Of a DNA stretch of 64,000 bases, positions 9,160 to 17,674 are shown one piece after another. Each line of letters opens with the position of its first letter. Within the stretch, counting starts at the first letter, position 1. The position numbers and the translations under genes are program-made. The notes under the pieces are model-generated. The model was not told the origin of the DNA and made no database searches. It worked only from the letters and a program-made list of their open reading frames with translations. Location: contig JADJOV010000007.1 in the NCBI GenBank assembly GCA_016713585.1, positions 1 to 64,000 of the forward strand. Direction: 5' to 3'. The DNA comes from Bdellovibrionales bacterium. Its GTDB lineage: Bacteria; Bdellovibrionota; Bdellovibrionia; Bdellovibrionales; Bdellovibrionaceae.

Positions 9160-10311
9160 TTAAACCTTCAAGAGCTCAATGTATTTTCTGTAGATGTAGA
9201 CTTGAACACTCTGAGCATTGAGCTGAGTTTCTAATACACCCAAATTGGCTAATTCGGTGGCAGCAGCATAAAGTGTTGGTTTTGAAATCGAGTTTTTTAA
9301 AATTTGGCCTGCGTGGGAAATTGTTACTATTGGCACTTGCTGAATGGCGTGATAAAGCTCAAGCATTCCTCTAGATTTTCTTCCTCCATTCTCCCGAATG
9401 CATTTGATATCGTTTTCAAATAAGGATTGAATTTTTTTGGTTGTTTCTAGCGCGGACTCCGAAACTTGCGCAATTCCTTCAAAAAAGAAAGCAAGCCAAG
9501 CTTCCCAGTCACCTGCCGTTCGAGTGTTTTGCAAGTGGGTGTAATAGTCATCACGATTTTCTTTGAAGTAGAGACTTAGATAAACCATTGGCTCAGAAAT
9601 TATTTTCTCTTTGCATAGTAAGAGAGTTATGAGCAGCCTTCCTATCCTACCGTTTCCATCCCTAAACGGATGGATTGTCTCGAACTGCGCGTGAGTGAGG
9701 GCTGCTTTTACCAAAGTATGCTCTTGAGACTGATTCCAGAAGGTTACAAGTTGTTCAATGAGGCGAATGACTTCACTGGGAGGTGGAGGAACAAAGCGTG
9801 CTCTATCTGGGGTGAGTCCACCAATCCAATTTTGTTTTACTCTGATCAATCCCGGGTCTTTGTCAAAACCTCGTCCCGTTGAAAGTAAAATTCGATGAAG
9901 ATCGAGTATCATTTGGATTGAAATAGCTTCGCCAGAATGAATGCGTCGGACGCCTTCACTGAGTGCCAGTACATATCGGAGCACTTCAGCTGCATCGTCC
10001 AGAGGTACTCCTGGAGCAATTTCACTTTCTAACATAAGCAGATCGGATAAAGAAGACTGTGTTCCTTCGATCTGTGAGGAGAGAACAGCCTCTTTTCTGA
10101 GATAGTTGTATAAAAATAAATTCAAATTAGGAAGTAGTCTTACGGCGCCATCCAAACGAGAGACATTTTCGAGGGCCCTCGTAAATTTTCTAAATAGCTC
10201 CTGCGACCATAGGATGGGGGGATTGGGCGGAAGTTGATTCGGCAAAAAAGAATCATAATCTCGACCATCGACTGATTGCGGGAGCCAAACTCCAGTAATT
10301 CCTCTGACCAT
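9160..10311 (-). CDS. Fic family protein (AMP-transferase type) with C-terminal winged helix
   Basis: 383 aa. The Fic core motif HPFRDGNGRIGR is at residues 214-225 and complete (His, Asp/Gly/Asn/Gly, two Arg), so NMP transfer, usually AMPylation of a protein hydroxyl, is expected. The inhibitory motif SSQIEG (residues 78-83, pattern S-xxx-E-G) lies N-terminal in the same chain, as in self-inhibited class II Fic proteins. The last ~70 residues look like a winged helix (ISHAGQILKNSISKPTLYAAATEL), which could bind DNA. AAGGA precedes the ATG. A 27-nt palindrome lies 41-67 bp upstream and is a good candidate for its own operator. Confidence 0.9.
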   Translation of the reverse strand: MVRGITGVWLPQSVDGRDYDSFLPNQLPPNPPILWSQELFRKFTRALENVSRLDGAVRLLPNLNLFLYNYLRKEAVLSSQIEGTQSSLSDLLMLESEIAPGVPLDDAAEVLRYVLALSEGVRRIHSGEAISIQMILDLHRILLSTGRGFDKDPGLIRVKQNWIGGLTPDRARFVPPPPSEVIRLIEQLVTFWNQSQEHTLVKAALTHAQFETIHPFRDGNGRIGRLLITLLLCKEKIISEPMVYLSLYFKENRDDYYTHLQNTRTAGDWEAWLAFFFEGIAQVSESALETTKKIQSLFENDIKCIRENGGRKSRGMLELYHAIQQVPIVTISHAGQILKNSISKPTLYAAATELANLGVLETQLNAQSVQVYIYRKYIELLKV

Positions 10312-10319
10312 TCCTTATT

Positions 10320-10493
10320 CTACGGAGTTAAGATGACTTTGGCAACGATGTAGTTAAAATTGGACTCCAATTTTAACTGAGGGCCCGATGGTGTAAGGTA
10401 TTTTAACATTAGTGGGGTAAGCATGGCAAATGGATGGTCCTGCTTCTCGTCGGGAACGTTTGGAATTTCAGTTGCCTCAGGGTCATTGCTCAT
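10320..10493 (-). CDS. possible small leader gene upstream of fic, 57 aa
   Basis: An ATG at 10493 opens 57 codons (MSNDPEATEIPNVPDEKQDH... ending VAKVILTP) whose stop is 8 nt before the fic start. That spacing fits an operon and the product could be a small partner. Against it: no Shine-Dalgarno sequence before the ATG, and the palindrome at 10352-10378 falls inside the frame. No family recognised. Confidence 0.35.
   Translation of the reverse strand: MSNDPEATEIPNVPDEKQDHPFAMLTPLMLKYLTPSGPQLKLESNFNYIVAKVILTP
10352..10378. promoter_or_regulatory. 27-nt palindrome upstream of fic, probable operator
   Basis: AGTTAAAATTGGA, one base (C), then TCCAATTTTAACT: two perfect 13-nt arms. Perfect symmetry of this length with a one-base centre is typical of a dimeric repressor site rather than a terminator. 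No T run follows. The nearest DNA-binding candidate is the winged helix of the Fic protein itself. Confidence 0.65.
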
Positions 10494-10575
10494 AAGTTGC
10501 TAGATCTAATTTGAATTCAAAATAATGCTCCAGTTCCAAATTGACGACAATTCAAGTGTCACCTGGGTGGGAGGT

Positions 10576-11043
10576 AAAGATTTACCTGTGATTTGAATAA
10601 AACAAAACCACCCAGCTAAAGCACAGCAGGTTCCTATTTTCCTTAGGTTTTTCACAAGACACGCAAATCCTTTGTATCATAAACTCACTTTTTCTGAGAG
10701 ATTCTTGGCGTGGACAGTGAAATACGCCAATGACTGCTCAGTCAATAGAGAGAGGACAGGATCCGGGGTCAAGAACTCAATATGGATACGAGTTCCCGCA
10801 TGAGAATTGCTACGGATACTTTGTGATGGGCTTAGACCAGAAGACTCAAAGCTGAACGCCACAACCTGGTGAGATGAGCACATCAACGATATGTCCCCGT
10901 GAATGTATAAGTCCCTAGATGGGCAAAGGTGCGGTGCGGACAACAGGATTTCGAAGACGCGCATTATTTTGTTCATTGGGCAGGTGTATCGAAACCGATT
11001 CGATCGCTTTTTTCGTGACCCTCCAAAACACAGGTAAATCTTT
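10576..11043 (+). repeat. MITE-like repeat, complete copy A (468 bp)
   Basis: It begins AAAGATTTACCTGTG and ends CACAGGTAAATCTTT, a perfect 15-bp terminal inverted repeat. The whole element recurs inverted at 12264-12737 and as right-end fragments at 12750-12883 and 7118-7186. On the minus strand it holds an open frame whose last ~45 codons (GTRIHIEFLTPDPVLSLL...) are kept in both complete copies, but the middle differs by indels. There is no transposase, so it would be mobilised in trans. No target duplication was found by eye. Confidence 0.85.
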
Positions 11044-11065
11044 TCAAACGCCACACCAGTAAAAT

Positions 11066-11181
11066 CAGCTAGTTATGGATATTAACATGTTAAAAATATC
11101 AATTTTGAGCGTTTTCATTGACTATTGTGTAAAAATAAAACACTATTAAAAACAGCTAGTTATAAAAGTTAACTTATTAAA
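11066..11181 (+). promoter_or_regulatory. promoter region of the RelA/SpoT-like gene with a 29-nt imperfect direct repeat
   Basis: Two 29-nt segments starting CAGCTAGTTAT (11066 and 11153) match at 23 positions and differ mainly in the middle. The first contains the perfect 12-nt palindrome TTAACATGTTAA (11082-11093). Between them a possible -35 TTGACT (11118) is 17 nt from a weak -10 CACTAT (11141). The repeats bracket this promoter, as repressor sites often do. The repeat is visible; the promoter and repressor role are inference. Confidence 0.4.
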
Positions 11182-11192
11182 TTGGAAGATTT

Positions 11193-12230
11193 ATGAAGTC
11201 TGTTGAACTCATTCATAGCAAATCACAAATCGATAGGGCTGGTGAGCTTTTAAAGAACATCAAAAGTACGAGTGACGATGTAACTCATGCTCTTGAGATT
11301 CTGTCAAATTGGCGCGATATTCATGCAATGCCCCTTGATACTTTTGCGAAGGTTTTGAGGGTACGGGCGCTAAAAATTAGCAAGGAAGCGATTGTAGCTC
11401 AGAGATTGAAACGAACACCTTCTATATTGCTTAAGCTTTTAAATCACAAAACGATGCGGTTGTCTGCAATGCAGGACATTGGCGGACTGAGGGCCATTCT
11501 TGAAACCTCGGAGAAAGTTTATGACCTATTAAATTTATACAAAAAATCAAAATCCAAGCATTCGCTGACTTCTTTGGATGATTATATCAATGAACCCAAA
11601 AGCGATGGTTATCGTGGAATTCATCTTGTCTTCAAATTAAAAAGAGAACCAAGTCTGTTTTTAGAGATACAATTACGGTCTCAGTTACAGCATATTTGGG
11701 CGACTGGAGTTGAGGTTTTTGGAACATTAAAAAACAGCTCATTTAAGTCAGGACAAGGCAACCAAAAATGGCTTGAGTTTTTCGCCCTGCTGAGTTCGGT
11801 TTTTGCCATCAAAGAAGGTCTGCCAAAGGTTAAGAAACACAGAGATAATTCTAAGGCTGAGCTTGTTGTACAACTGCAAAATTTGATTACAGAGCTACAT
11901 GTAATTCATAATCTCAATGTCTATACGGCCGTCTATAAAACACTGACCAGTAAAAATATTAAAGGAAGAAAAGGGCACTACAGCCTAATTTTACTCAACT
12001 CACGAGAAAGCACAGTTTCTATAAAAACATTTAGCGCACATCTATTTGATATTGCGGCAAAGGAGTACTTGAACCTAGAGACCAATCACTTTAATGATAA
12101 GCAAATAAATATTGTTTTAGTAAACACTGGAGATCTTAAAAAACTTGCTGAGAGCTATCCAAACTATTTTATGGACACTAAAACTCTTGTGAAAATTCTC
12201 TCTTTAATTATGTTGGGAGAGTTTGTCTAA
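11193..12230 (+). CDS. stand-alone RelA/SpoT-type nucleotide synthetase
   Basis: 345 aa. Residues ~40-180 form a RelA/SpoT synthetase domain: 'RLKRTPSILLKL' (G-loop side), DIGGLR at 95-100, DYINEPKSDGYRGIH at 130-144 and LEIQLRSQLQHIWATGVE at 157-174, which contains the catalytic Glu. There is no HD hydrolase and no TGS/ACT domain. It is longer than ordinary small alarmone synthetases (about 210-250 aa), with an unassigned C-terminal ~165 residues. Such stand-alone enzymes make (p)ppGpp, (pp)pApp or modify tRNA, and several (toxSAS, CapRel) act as toxins or phage defence. No separate antitoxin gene is adjacent. GGAAG precedes the ATG. It is the only cargo between inverted repeats A and B. Confidence 0.88.
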   Translation: MKSVELIHSKSQIDRAGELLKNIKSTSDDVTHALEILSNWRDIHAMPLDTFAKVLRVRALKISKEAIVAQRLKRTPSILLKLLNHKTMRLSAMQDIGGLRAILETSEKVYDLLNLYKKSKSKHSLTSLDDYINEPKSDGYRGIHLVFKLKREPSLFLEIQLRSQLQHIWATGVEVFGTLKNSSFKSGQGNQKWLEFFALLSSVFAIKEGLPKVKKHRDNSKAELVVQLQNLITELHVIHNLNVYTAVYKTLTSKNIKGRKGHYSLILLNSRESTVSIKTFSAHLFDIAAKEYLNLETNHFNDKQINIVLVNTGDLKKLAESYPNYFMDTKTLVKILSLIMLGEFV

Positions 12231-12263
12231 CTTGTGACGATGATTGGCGGATTGGTTCGTTGA

Positions 12264-12737
12264 AAAGATTTACCTGTGTTTTGGAGGGTCACGAAAAAAG
12301 CGATCGAATCGGTTTCGATACACCTGCCCAATGAACAAAATAATGCGCGTCTTCGAAATCCTGTTGTCCGCACCGCACTTTGCCCATCTAGGGACTTATG
12401 CATTCTCGGGGACATATGACATATGGTTGGTGTGGTCATTTCACCAGGTTGTGGTGTTCAGCTTTGAGTCTTCTGGTCTTCGCCTTACCCAAAGTATCCG
12501 TAGCAATTCTCATGCGGGAACTCGTATCCATATTGAGTTCTTGACCCCGGATCCTGTCCTCTCTCTATTGACTGAGCAGTCATTGGCGTATTTCACTGTC
12601 CACGCCAAGAATCTACTAGAAAAAGTGAGTTTATGATACAAAGGATTTGCGTGTTTTGTGAAAAACCTAAGGAAAATAGTAACCTGCTGTGCTTTAGCTG
12701 GGTGGTTTTGTTTTATTCAAATCACAGGTAAATCTTT
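12264..12737 (-). repeat. MITE-like repeat, complete copy B (474 bp), inverted relative to copy A
   Basis: Begins AAAGATTTACCTGTG and ends CACAGGTAAATCTTT. It is the reverse complement of copy A: the first ~110 bp read from either inner end are identical and the rest differs by scattered substitutions and small indels, roughly 90-95% identity by eye. With copy A it encloses 11044-12263, which holds only the RelA/SpoT-like gene. The plus strand carries the counterpart of the open frame seen on the minus strand of copy A. Confidence 0.85.
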
Positions 12738-12749
12738 TAAGAAAGGGTA

Positions 12750-12883
12750 GGTCCCTAGATGGGCAAAGGTGCGGTGCGGACAACAGGATTTCGAAGACAC
12801 GCATTATTTTGTTCATTGGGCAGGTGTATCGAAACCGACTTGATCGCTTTTTTCGTGACCCTCTAAAGCACAGGTAAATCTTT
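12750..12883 (+). repeat. right-end fragment (copy C) of the MITE-like repeat
   Basis: Matches copy A from its GTCCCTAGATGGGCAAAGG segment through the terminal CACAGGTAAATCTTT, in the same orientation as A. It starts only 12 bp after copy B, so B and C form an inverted pair; the 5' two thirds of the element are missing. Confidence 0.8.
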
Positions 12884-12985
12884 ATAAACTGGACTTTTGA
12901 TCTTCGACTTTTTCAAGCAGACTCTAAGAAGGCCCGACCAGCAGTAGTTTCTATGGGGCCCTTTCCTTTTTGAGAGGGGATTTGC

Positions 12986-14914
12986 CTGAAAATCTTTTGT
13001 ATCTACTTAATAAGTATTTTGTCGGTCCTTTCCTGTATCCATCCAGAACCTCGCCAAAGTCGAAATCCTGCAGTCACGGACTCGTCTGACGGCGTCGCCA
13101 CCGCCGTTGTCACCGCTCAGAGGGAAGAAACCCCAGTCGGTTTTGCGACAGTTCCCGCAGCCAGCCTCCTGCCAACCCCAGAAACCTATACTCTGGATGA
13201 CTCAGTCTTTGACTCAGCTAAGGTGCCGCTGCAAATGCGTTCCCCTATAAACAAATATTTTTCATTTTTGAAGCTGGATCCCACTTCTCCAACAGGAAAA
13301 GTCACATTTAATCGTCTGCTATTTTCATCGACACAGTTTCTTGTTTGCGCAGACTTCGAAGACTGGCAATGTCTTGAAAGTTCGCCCGTCCTTCAGCCGA
13401 ATCAAGAATATCGGCGGGAGGTTGAGCCTGGACTAGGGCGCAAGATTTCTGTCGATGCGCCTTTTCTGATCAAGCCTTTTTTTACGAAGAAATTTTTTAC
13501 TAACGGAATGACTAAAGTCAAAGCGGCCCAGGAACCATTGCCTGGCGAACACACCTTGGCGATGGACCTGGGTGAAATTATCGATAATGGATTTAGAACC
13601 AAGAGATGGGGATCCATTGATATGGCCCTGTTCGGAATTGATGATCTTGAAAAATCAATGAAACCTGTGTGGTCGGCAATAGTCAGCGCCCAGGCAAAGC
13701 TGACCAAAATACGTGGTGTATTCGATATAGAAAAAATTCATAAGACAGAGCTTAAACCGATTTATGTTTCCTTTCGTGAAAATATTCCTGAACCGTATGC
13801 TTTTCAAAATCTTTTTTCTATGATTCAAATATCATCGGGAAAGAAAGCAACAATCGGAAAGTTTGAATATAAAGACTCGGTCACTGTGATCAAGACTCTC
13901 AATCGGGGAGTCACCTTGGAACAAGAAAGTTTAGCAAGGCTCGAATGGCCCATCTCGCCTTTCATCATGCACAATAAATTTTTTGTGTTTTCGGATGAGG
14001 ACAAAAAGCCTGTTGCAGTTTGGACGGGCACTGCAAATGTGTCGAGAACTTGTATGGGGACGGAAGCCAACGCAAATATGAGTGTTTATGTTACTGACCC
14101 ATATATTGCGAAGGTCTTTTCAGATGAGTTCAAGGAAATGTATGAGGACATTCCGTCGTCTGATAAAAAGCCAGAGGGAAAGTTCTCGGGCATTGATGGT
14201 CCAATTGTCTATGGGAAGTTTCACACAGCAAAACGGCCGCAGACGCAAAGATATTTTAGCTACAATGATGGAACAGAAGTTCGTGTTCACTTCTCGCCAA
14301 CAGATGATGGTGAACATCGGGCGATTATTCCAACACTTCTCTCTGCCCGTTCTGGTGACGAAATCAGAATTTCCATGTTTGCATCTGGTGGAATTGAATA
14401 TGTGAGGGCCATACAATATGCTGTTGCCCAAGGGGCCCACGTCAAAATTGTTTTTGATCGCCTGACAAATTCGGGATGCACCTCATGGATTAATAACGTC
14501 GTGGCAAATATTCGTGACGAAAATCCCTACGTCCTTCAGCCAACGGGGACCTTAGATTTCAAGGTGAGTGCTTGGAGTGGGGGGAAGTCTCATCACAAAA
14601 CAGGCACCTTGAGTCGATTCATCGACGGCCGTGTTGTGCCTGAGGTGCTAATCATTGGATCCCAAAACTGGACGGCCCCTGGCAACGACAAAAATGATGA
14701 AAATATGCTCACCATTCGAAATCGAAATCGAAATTTGGCGCCTGGCGGGCTTGCGGTTGCAGGTGATTTCAATAAGCACTTTGATGAGATGCTTTGGAAG
14801 GCGGCAATTCCGATGCCGCCTCGTCCAACTCAGGATGCAAGATGTCGGGGACTTTCAATCGGAGTCGATCCAGAAGAAAGCCTTTCTGACGAGCAAACAA
14901 TCAGCGCAGAGTAA
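12986..14914 (+). CDS. phospholipase D-like lipoprotein with two HKD-type motifs
   Basis: The reading frame opens with CTG at 12986 after GAGAGGGG. From there the N-terminus is a lipoprotein signal (KIFCIYLISILSVLSC); starting at TTG 13019 would lose most of it, so I prefer CTG. The body contains two PLD half-sites: FIMHNKFFVFSDED...TGTANVSRTC and KSHHKTGTLSRF...IIGSQNWTAPGNDKNDEN. Each has the HxK and the GSxN/GTxN element of the phospholipase D superfamily, whose members cleave phosphodiesters through a His intermediate. Total length 642 aa. Probably anchored in the envelope facing the periplasm or outside; substrate unknown. Confidence 0.85.
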   Translation: MKIFCIYLISILSVLSCIHPEPRQSRNPAVTDSSDGVATAVVTAQREETPVGFATVPAASLLPTPETYTLDDSVFDSAKVPLQMRSPINKYFSFLKLDPTSPTGKVTFNRLLFSSTQFLVCADFEDWQCLESSPVLQPNQEYRREVEPGLGRKISVDAPFLIKPFFTKKFFTNGMTKVKAAQEPLPGEHTLAMDLGEIIDNGFRTKRWGSIDMALFGIDDLEKSMKPVWSAIVSAQAKLTKIRGVFDIEKIHKTELKPIYVSFRENIPEPYAFQNLFSMIQISSGKKATIGKFEYKDSVTVIKTLNRGVTLEQESLARLEWPISPFIMHNKFFVFSDEDKKPVAVWTGTANVSRTCMGTEANANMSVYVTDPYIAKVFSDEFKEMYEDIPSSDKKPEGKFSGIDGPIVYGKFHTAKRPQTQRYFSYNDGTEVRVHFSPTDDGEHRAIIPTLLSARSGDEIRISMFASGGIEYVRAIQYAVAQGAHVKIVFDRLTNSGCTSWINNVVANIRDENPYVLQPTGTLDFKVSAWSGGKSHHKTGTLSRFIDGRVVPEVLIIGSQNWTAPGNDKNDENMLTIRNRNRNLAPGGLAVAGDFNKHFDEMLWKAAIPMPPRPTQDARCRGLSIGVDPEESLSDEQTISAE

Positions 14915-14918
14915 GGCC

Positions 14919-16556
14919 TCAAATTCCATATTTTCCAGGGGCGAGGATGCCATTTGGATCGATCGCCTTTTTAAGTTTTTTGCAAAAGCCTAAGAATTCA
15001 GGGGCGTTTGCAAAAACTTTATCCATATAAAGGGTGCTAGTTCGATATTGTTGGTAGCCCTGGTCTTGGGTTATTTTTCCGAGTGCAAAATAAAGGTTTT
15101 CAGCTCTGGCCGTTTCGGTGGGGTTTGTTTTATCGTAGAAAATCGAAAGTAAAACAATGGCGGTTCTAGCGTTGCCCACCATAAGGGCCACATAGAATTC
15201 AAAATTGAATTTCTTGTACAGAGGTTCTGCTATCGCGAGAAGTTCACTGACAGCTGGGCCCGTGAGTGGAACCATGGGGCCAAACCAAACCAAACCGCAA
15301 TGGTCCCGCACAGGATCTGCATCACCTGTTTTTGGCTTGGGTGTTTTCGACTTCAAATAGGCATGTTTGACAAAGTGGTCATTGGGATAACCCTGTTCAA
15401 TGGCATGAATATGGGGAAGAATCTCCATGAGGGGCAGGGGTTTTCCAATGAGAGTTTGGCAGATCCAGTCAGAAAGTCCAGAGAGGGCTTTTTTGTTCTT
15501 CCAGGAACGAAGTCGTCGAGAAAGACCATTGATGATTTTTAGTTTGGTTTCGTCGATAAATTGCAAAGTTCCCAATGGCCCTAGCACGGCTCGAATGCTA
15601 CGCGCATTGATTCGAACTTGTTCATTGCTTCCGTAAAGGCCTGCGGCAAAGCTCCAGGATGGAAGCTTATATCCTCGCAGTGTTTGTTCGGGATCATTAT
15701 AGTCTTCCACAGAGACCGCCCGAGTTGCGACTTCGTTTATTAAATGAACTTTACTTTGGAGAACGCCTTGAAGTTGCAGGTGACGAAGACCATCGATTAA
15801 CAAAGAAAAATTTTTTGGATCTTTGAGCTCAAAGAGGCAGGAAAGAAATTTTTCGGGTTTGGGGCGTAGCCAAACTCCCATTTTAGTGACAATGCCAAAA
15901 TTAGACTGACTGAAGAGCCCATCAAGTGAAGGGCCCACTCCCCATTTATAGGTATTCCAGGAGCGAAAATTTTCCATGGGTCCTCCGCCTGTCCGGAGCA
16001 TGGTTCCGTCGGGAAGGACCACTTCCATTCCGCAAATATTTCCAAAATGATCCCCATAGTCAGTTTCTCCAATGCCTCGCTCTAGAGAATTTCCCATGAC
16101 ACTTCCCTCCGGAGGTCCGTCAGTGCAATCGATCCAAAGGGGAATATTATTCTCAATCAAATAGGAATGAAGTTGTCGAAAGGATACACCGGGCTCAACG
16201 ACAGCAAAGGCAAGTTCGGTGTTCACCTCTAAAATCTTATTCATTTTTTCCAGCCCAAGGACGAGGGTTCCGTTTTCAGAGGGGCTAGCTCCACCGTAGC
16301 CCCAGTTCTTTCCCTGACTGACTGGCCAGATAGGAAGTAGGTGTTGGTTTGCGACGGCAAGGATTTTTTGAATCTGTTCAATATTTGCGGGATAAGCAAA
16401 TGCGAGAGCTTGCCGAGTTCTCGGGATGATATCTTCTGACTTTATTCTAACTTTTTCAGGATCTTGAATGAGATTTTCAGGACCTATGATAACACTAATT
16501 TCTGCCATCGCCTGAGCGAAAGAGCGCTCTTGCAGATTATAATTTTGAAGACCCAT
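14919..16556 (-). CDS. FAD-linked oxidase of the VAO/4-cresol dehydrogenase type
   Basis: 545 aa. The N-terminal half is a PCMH-type FAD-binding domain: 'LPIWPVSQGKNWGYGGASP', 'VVEPGVSFRQLHSYL', 'WIDCTDGPPEGSVMGNSLERGIGETDYGDH'. The C-terminal half is the oxidase cap ending with the conserved 'DPNGILAPGKYGI'. The family oxidises phenolic or other alcohols; here the substrate is not known. No signal peptide, so likely cytoplasmic. It converges with the phospholipase D-like gene with only 4 bp between them. Confidence 0.85.
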   Translation of the reverse strand: MGLQNYNLQERSFAQAMAEISVIIGPENLIQDPEKVRIKSEDIIPRTRQALAFAYPANIEQIQKILAVANQHLLPIWPVSQGKNWGYGGASPSENGTLVLGLEKMNKILEVNTELAFAVVEPGVSFRQLHSYLIENNIPLWIDCTDGPPEGSVMGNSLERGIGETDYGDHFGNICGMEVVLPDGTMLRTGGGPMENFRSWNTYKWGVGPSLDGLFSQSNFGIVTKMGVWLRPKPEKFLSCLFELKDPKNFSLLIDGLRHLQLQGVLQSKVHLINEVATRAVSVEDYNDPEQTLRGYKLPSWSFAAGLYGSNEQVRINARSIRAVLGPLGTLQFIDETKLKIINGLSRRLRSWKNKKALSGLSDWICQTLIGKPLPLMEILPHIHAIEQGYPNDHFVKHAYLKSKTPKPKTGDADPVRDHCGLVWFGPMVPLTGPAVSELLAIAEPLYKKFNFEFYVALMVGNARTAIVLLSIFYDKTNPTETARAENLYFALGKITQDQGYQQYRTSTLYMDKVFANAPEFLGFCKKLKKAIDPNGILAPGKYGI

Positions 16557-16640
16557 GACCCACCTCTTTTCAATTGTGAGTATAGGGTTTTCAATGGGGC
16601 TTGCCTATCAAAGGCGGGAGAGTCCTGTGAGAAAGTGTTC

Positions 16641-17582
16641 TCAGGTGTTCTCTTGAAGGAGTTTGTTTATTTCTTCTCTGACGACTCTTTCCGCGATATC
16701 CGGTAAGAGCTTCCAAATCATGTTTTCCAACATTTTTTGAGCCTCTTCTCGAAGTATTTTTTCCGTGAGGACAAGGTCAAGGGCCGATGGGACCGCGGAG
16801 CCTGTTTTTGTAGACGATGGTCTAGGGGTTTCATAAACAATCTCTTCGAAAGAGGAGTCTTCCGAGGAGATTTCATGGGGGGATTTCTCGACAGATGGAA
16901 GTTCAATCGTATTAAAATTGGATGAATAACTTGGCTCGAACTCTCTGAGGGAAATCTCAGCTTGAGGTTCTTCTAGCGGAATATTTAATTTAAATTCGTT
17001 TAGATCTTGTTTTGCCCACGAGGACTCTTCCTGATTGAAATCCTGTATAGTTTGGCTTTTGAAACTTACTTCCGTATTTGCCTGATTAACTGGATTCATT
17101 TCGACCTGTGGACGATGGAGCGGAATTTGCTGAAAGGATTCATCAGGCGGTCGACTCTCAGTAAACTCAGGGAGTTTGGGGAATTTTAAAAATGAACTCA
17201 CAGGGTTCGTTTGTAGTTTAGGAACCAAGGACTGGACCAGGGATCGCAACTGTTCGGTTTCGAAAGGTTTTTCGAGACGTCCATCAGTCTGACAAAAGGC
17301 AGCCTTGTTCGCGTCCAACTCCATGAAGCTCGACCACATAAGAATCACAGGAATGTGCTGAGTTTCGGAATCGTTCTTTAGGTCGCCACAAACCTCATAT
17401 CCAGATCGTTTTGGAAGTAGAATATCCGCAAAGACAATATCGGGCTTATAAGTTTTCGCCACTGGCAAAACGTCAAGTCCCACGGGAACAGACCGGACCT
17501 CCACGGCATAATCTTGGAGAGCCAGCTGAATCACTCGTTTAATAGTTGTACTTTCGTCCGCAAGTCAGACGCGTAAAGCCAT
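16641..17582 (-). pseudogene. response-regulator receiver protein with long Pro/Glu-rich tail, in-frame TGA near the start
   Basis: From ATG 17582 the frame reads MALRV-stop-LADESTTIKRVIQLALQDYAV: a normal receiver N-terminus except for a TGA at 17565-17567. The rest is intact: phosphoacceptor Asp in KPDIVFADILLPKRSGYEV, the conserved Thr/Ser region (MWSS) and the Lys in LEKPF. After the receiver (~120 residues) comes a ~110-residue Ser/Glu/Pro-rich linker and a C-terminal helical segment (TEKILREEAQKMLENMIW, then LPDIAERVVREEINKLLQ), as in polarity or motility regulators of delta-type bacteria. The TGA would remove the acidic-pocket Asp if translation began downstream. Confidence 0.75.
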
Positions 17583-17674
17583 AAACCAAGTTAAGAAGGA
17601 ATTTGATACCATGTAAACTACAAACAAAAAATAGAAGCAGGTTTGGGTATGACTAACTTCAATGAATCGTTATA

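Noticed and set aside
10677..12636. Long open frames inside repeat copies A (minus, 10677-11054) and B (plus, 12244-12636) as genes
   Set aside because: Their N-termini differ by frame between copies, they start in non-coding flank and lack ribosome-binding sites. I treat them as repeat content, with only the last ~45 codons conserved.
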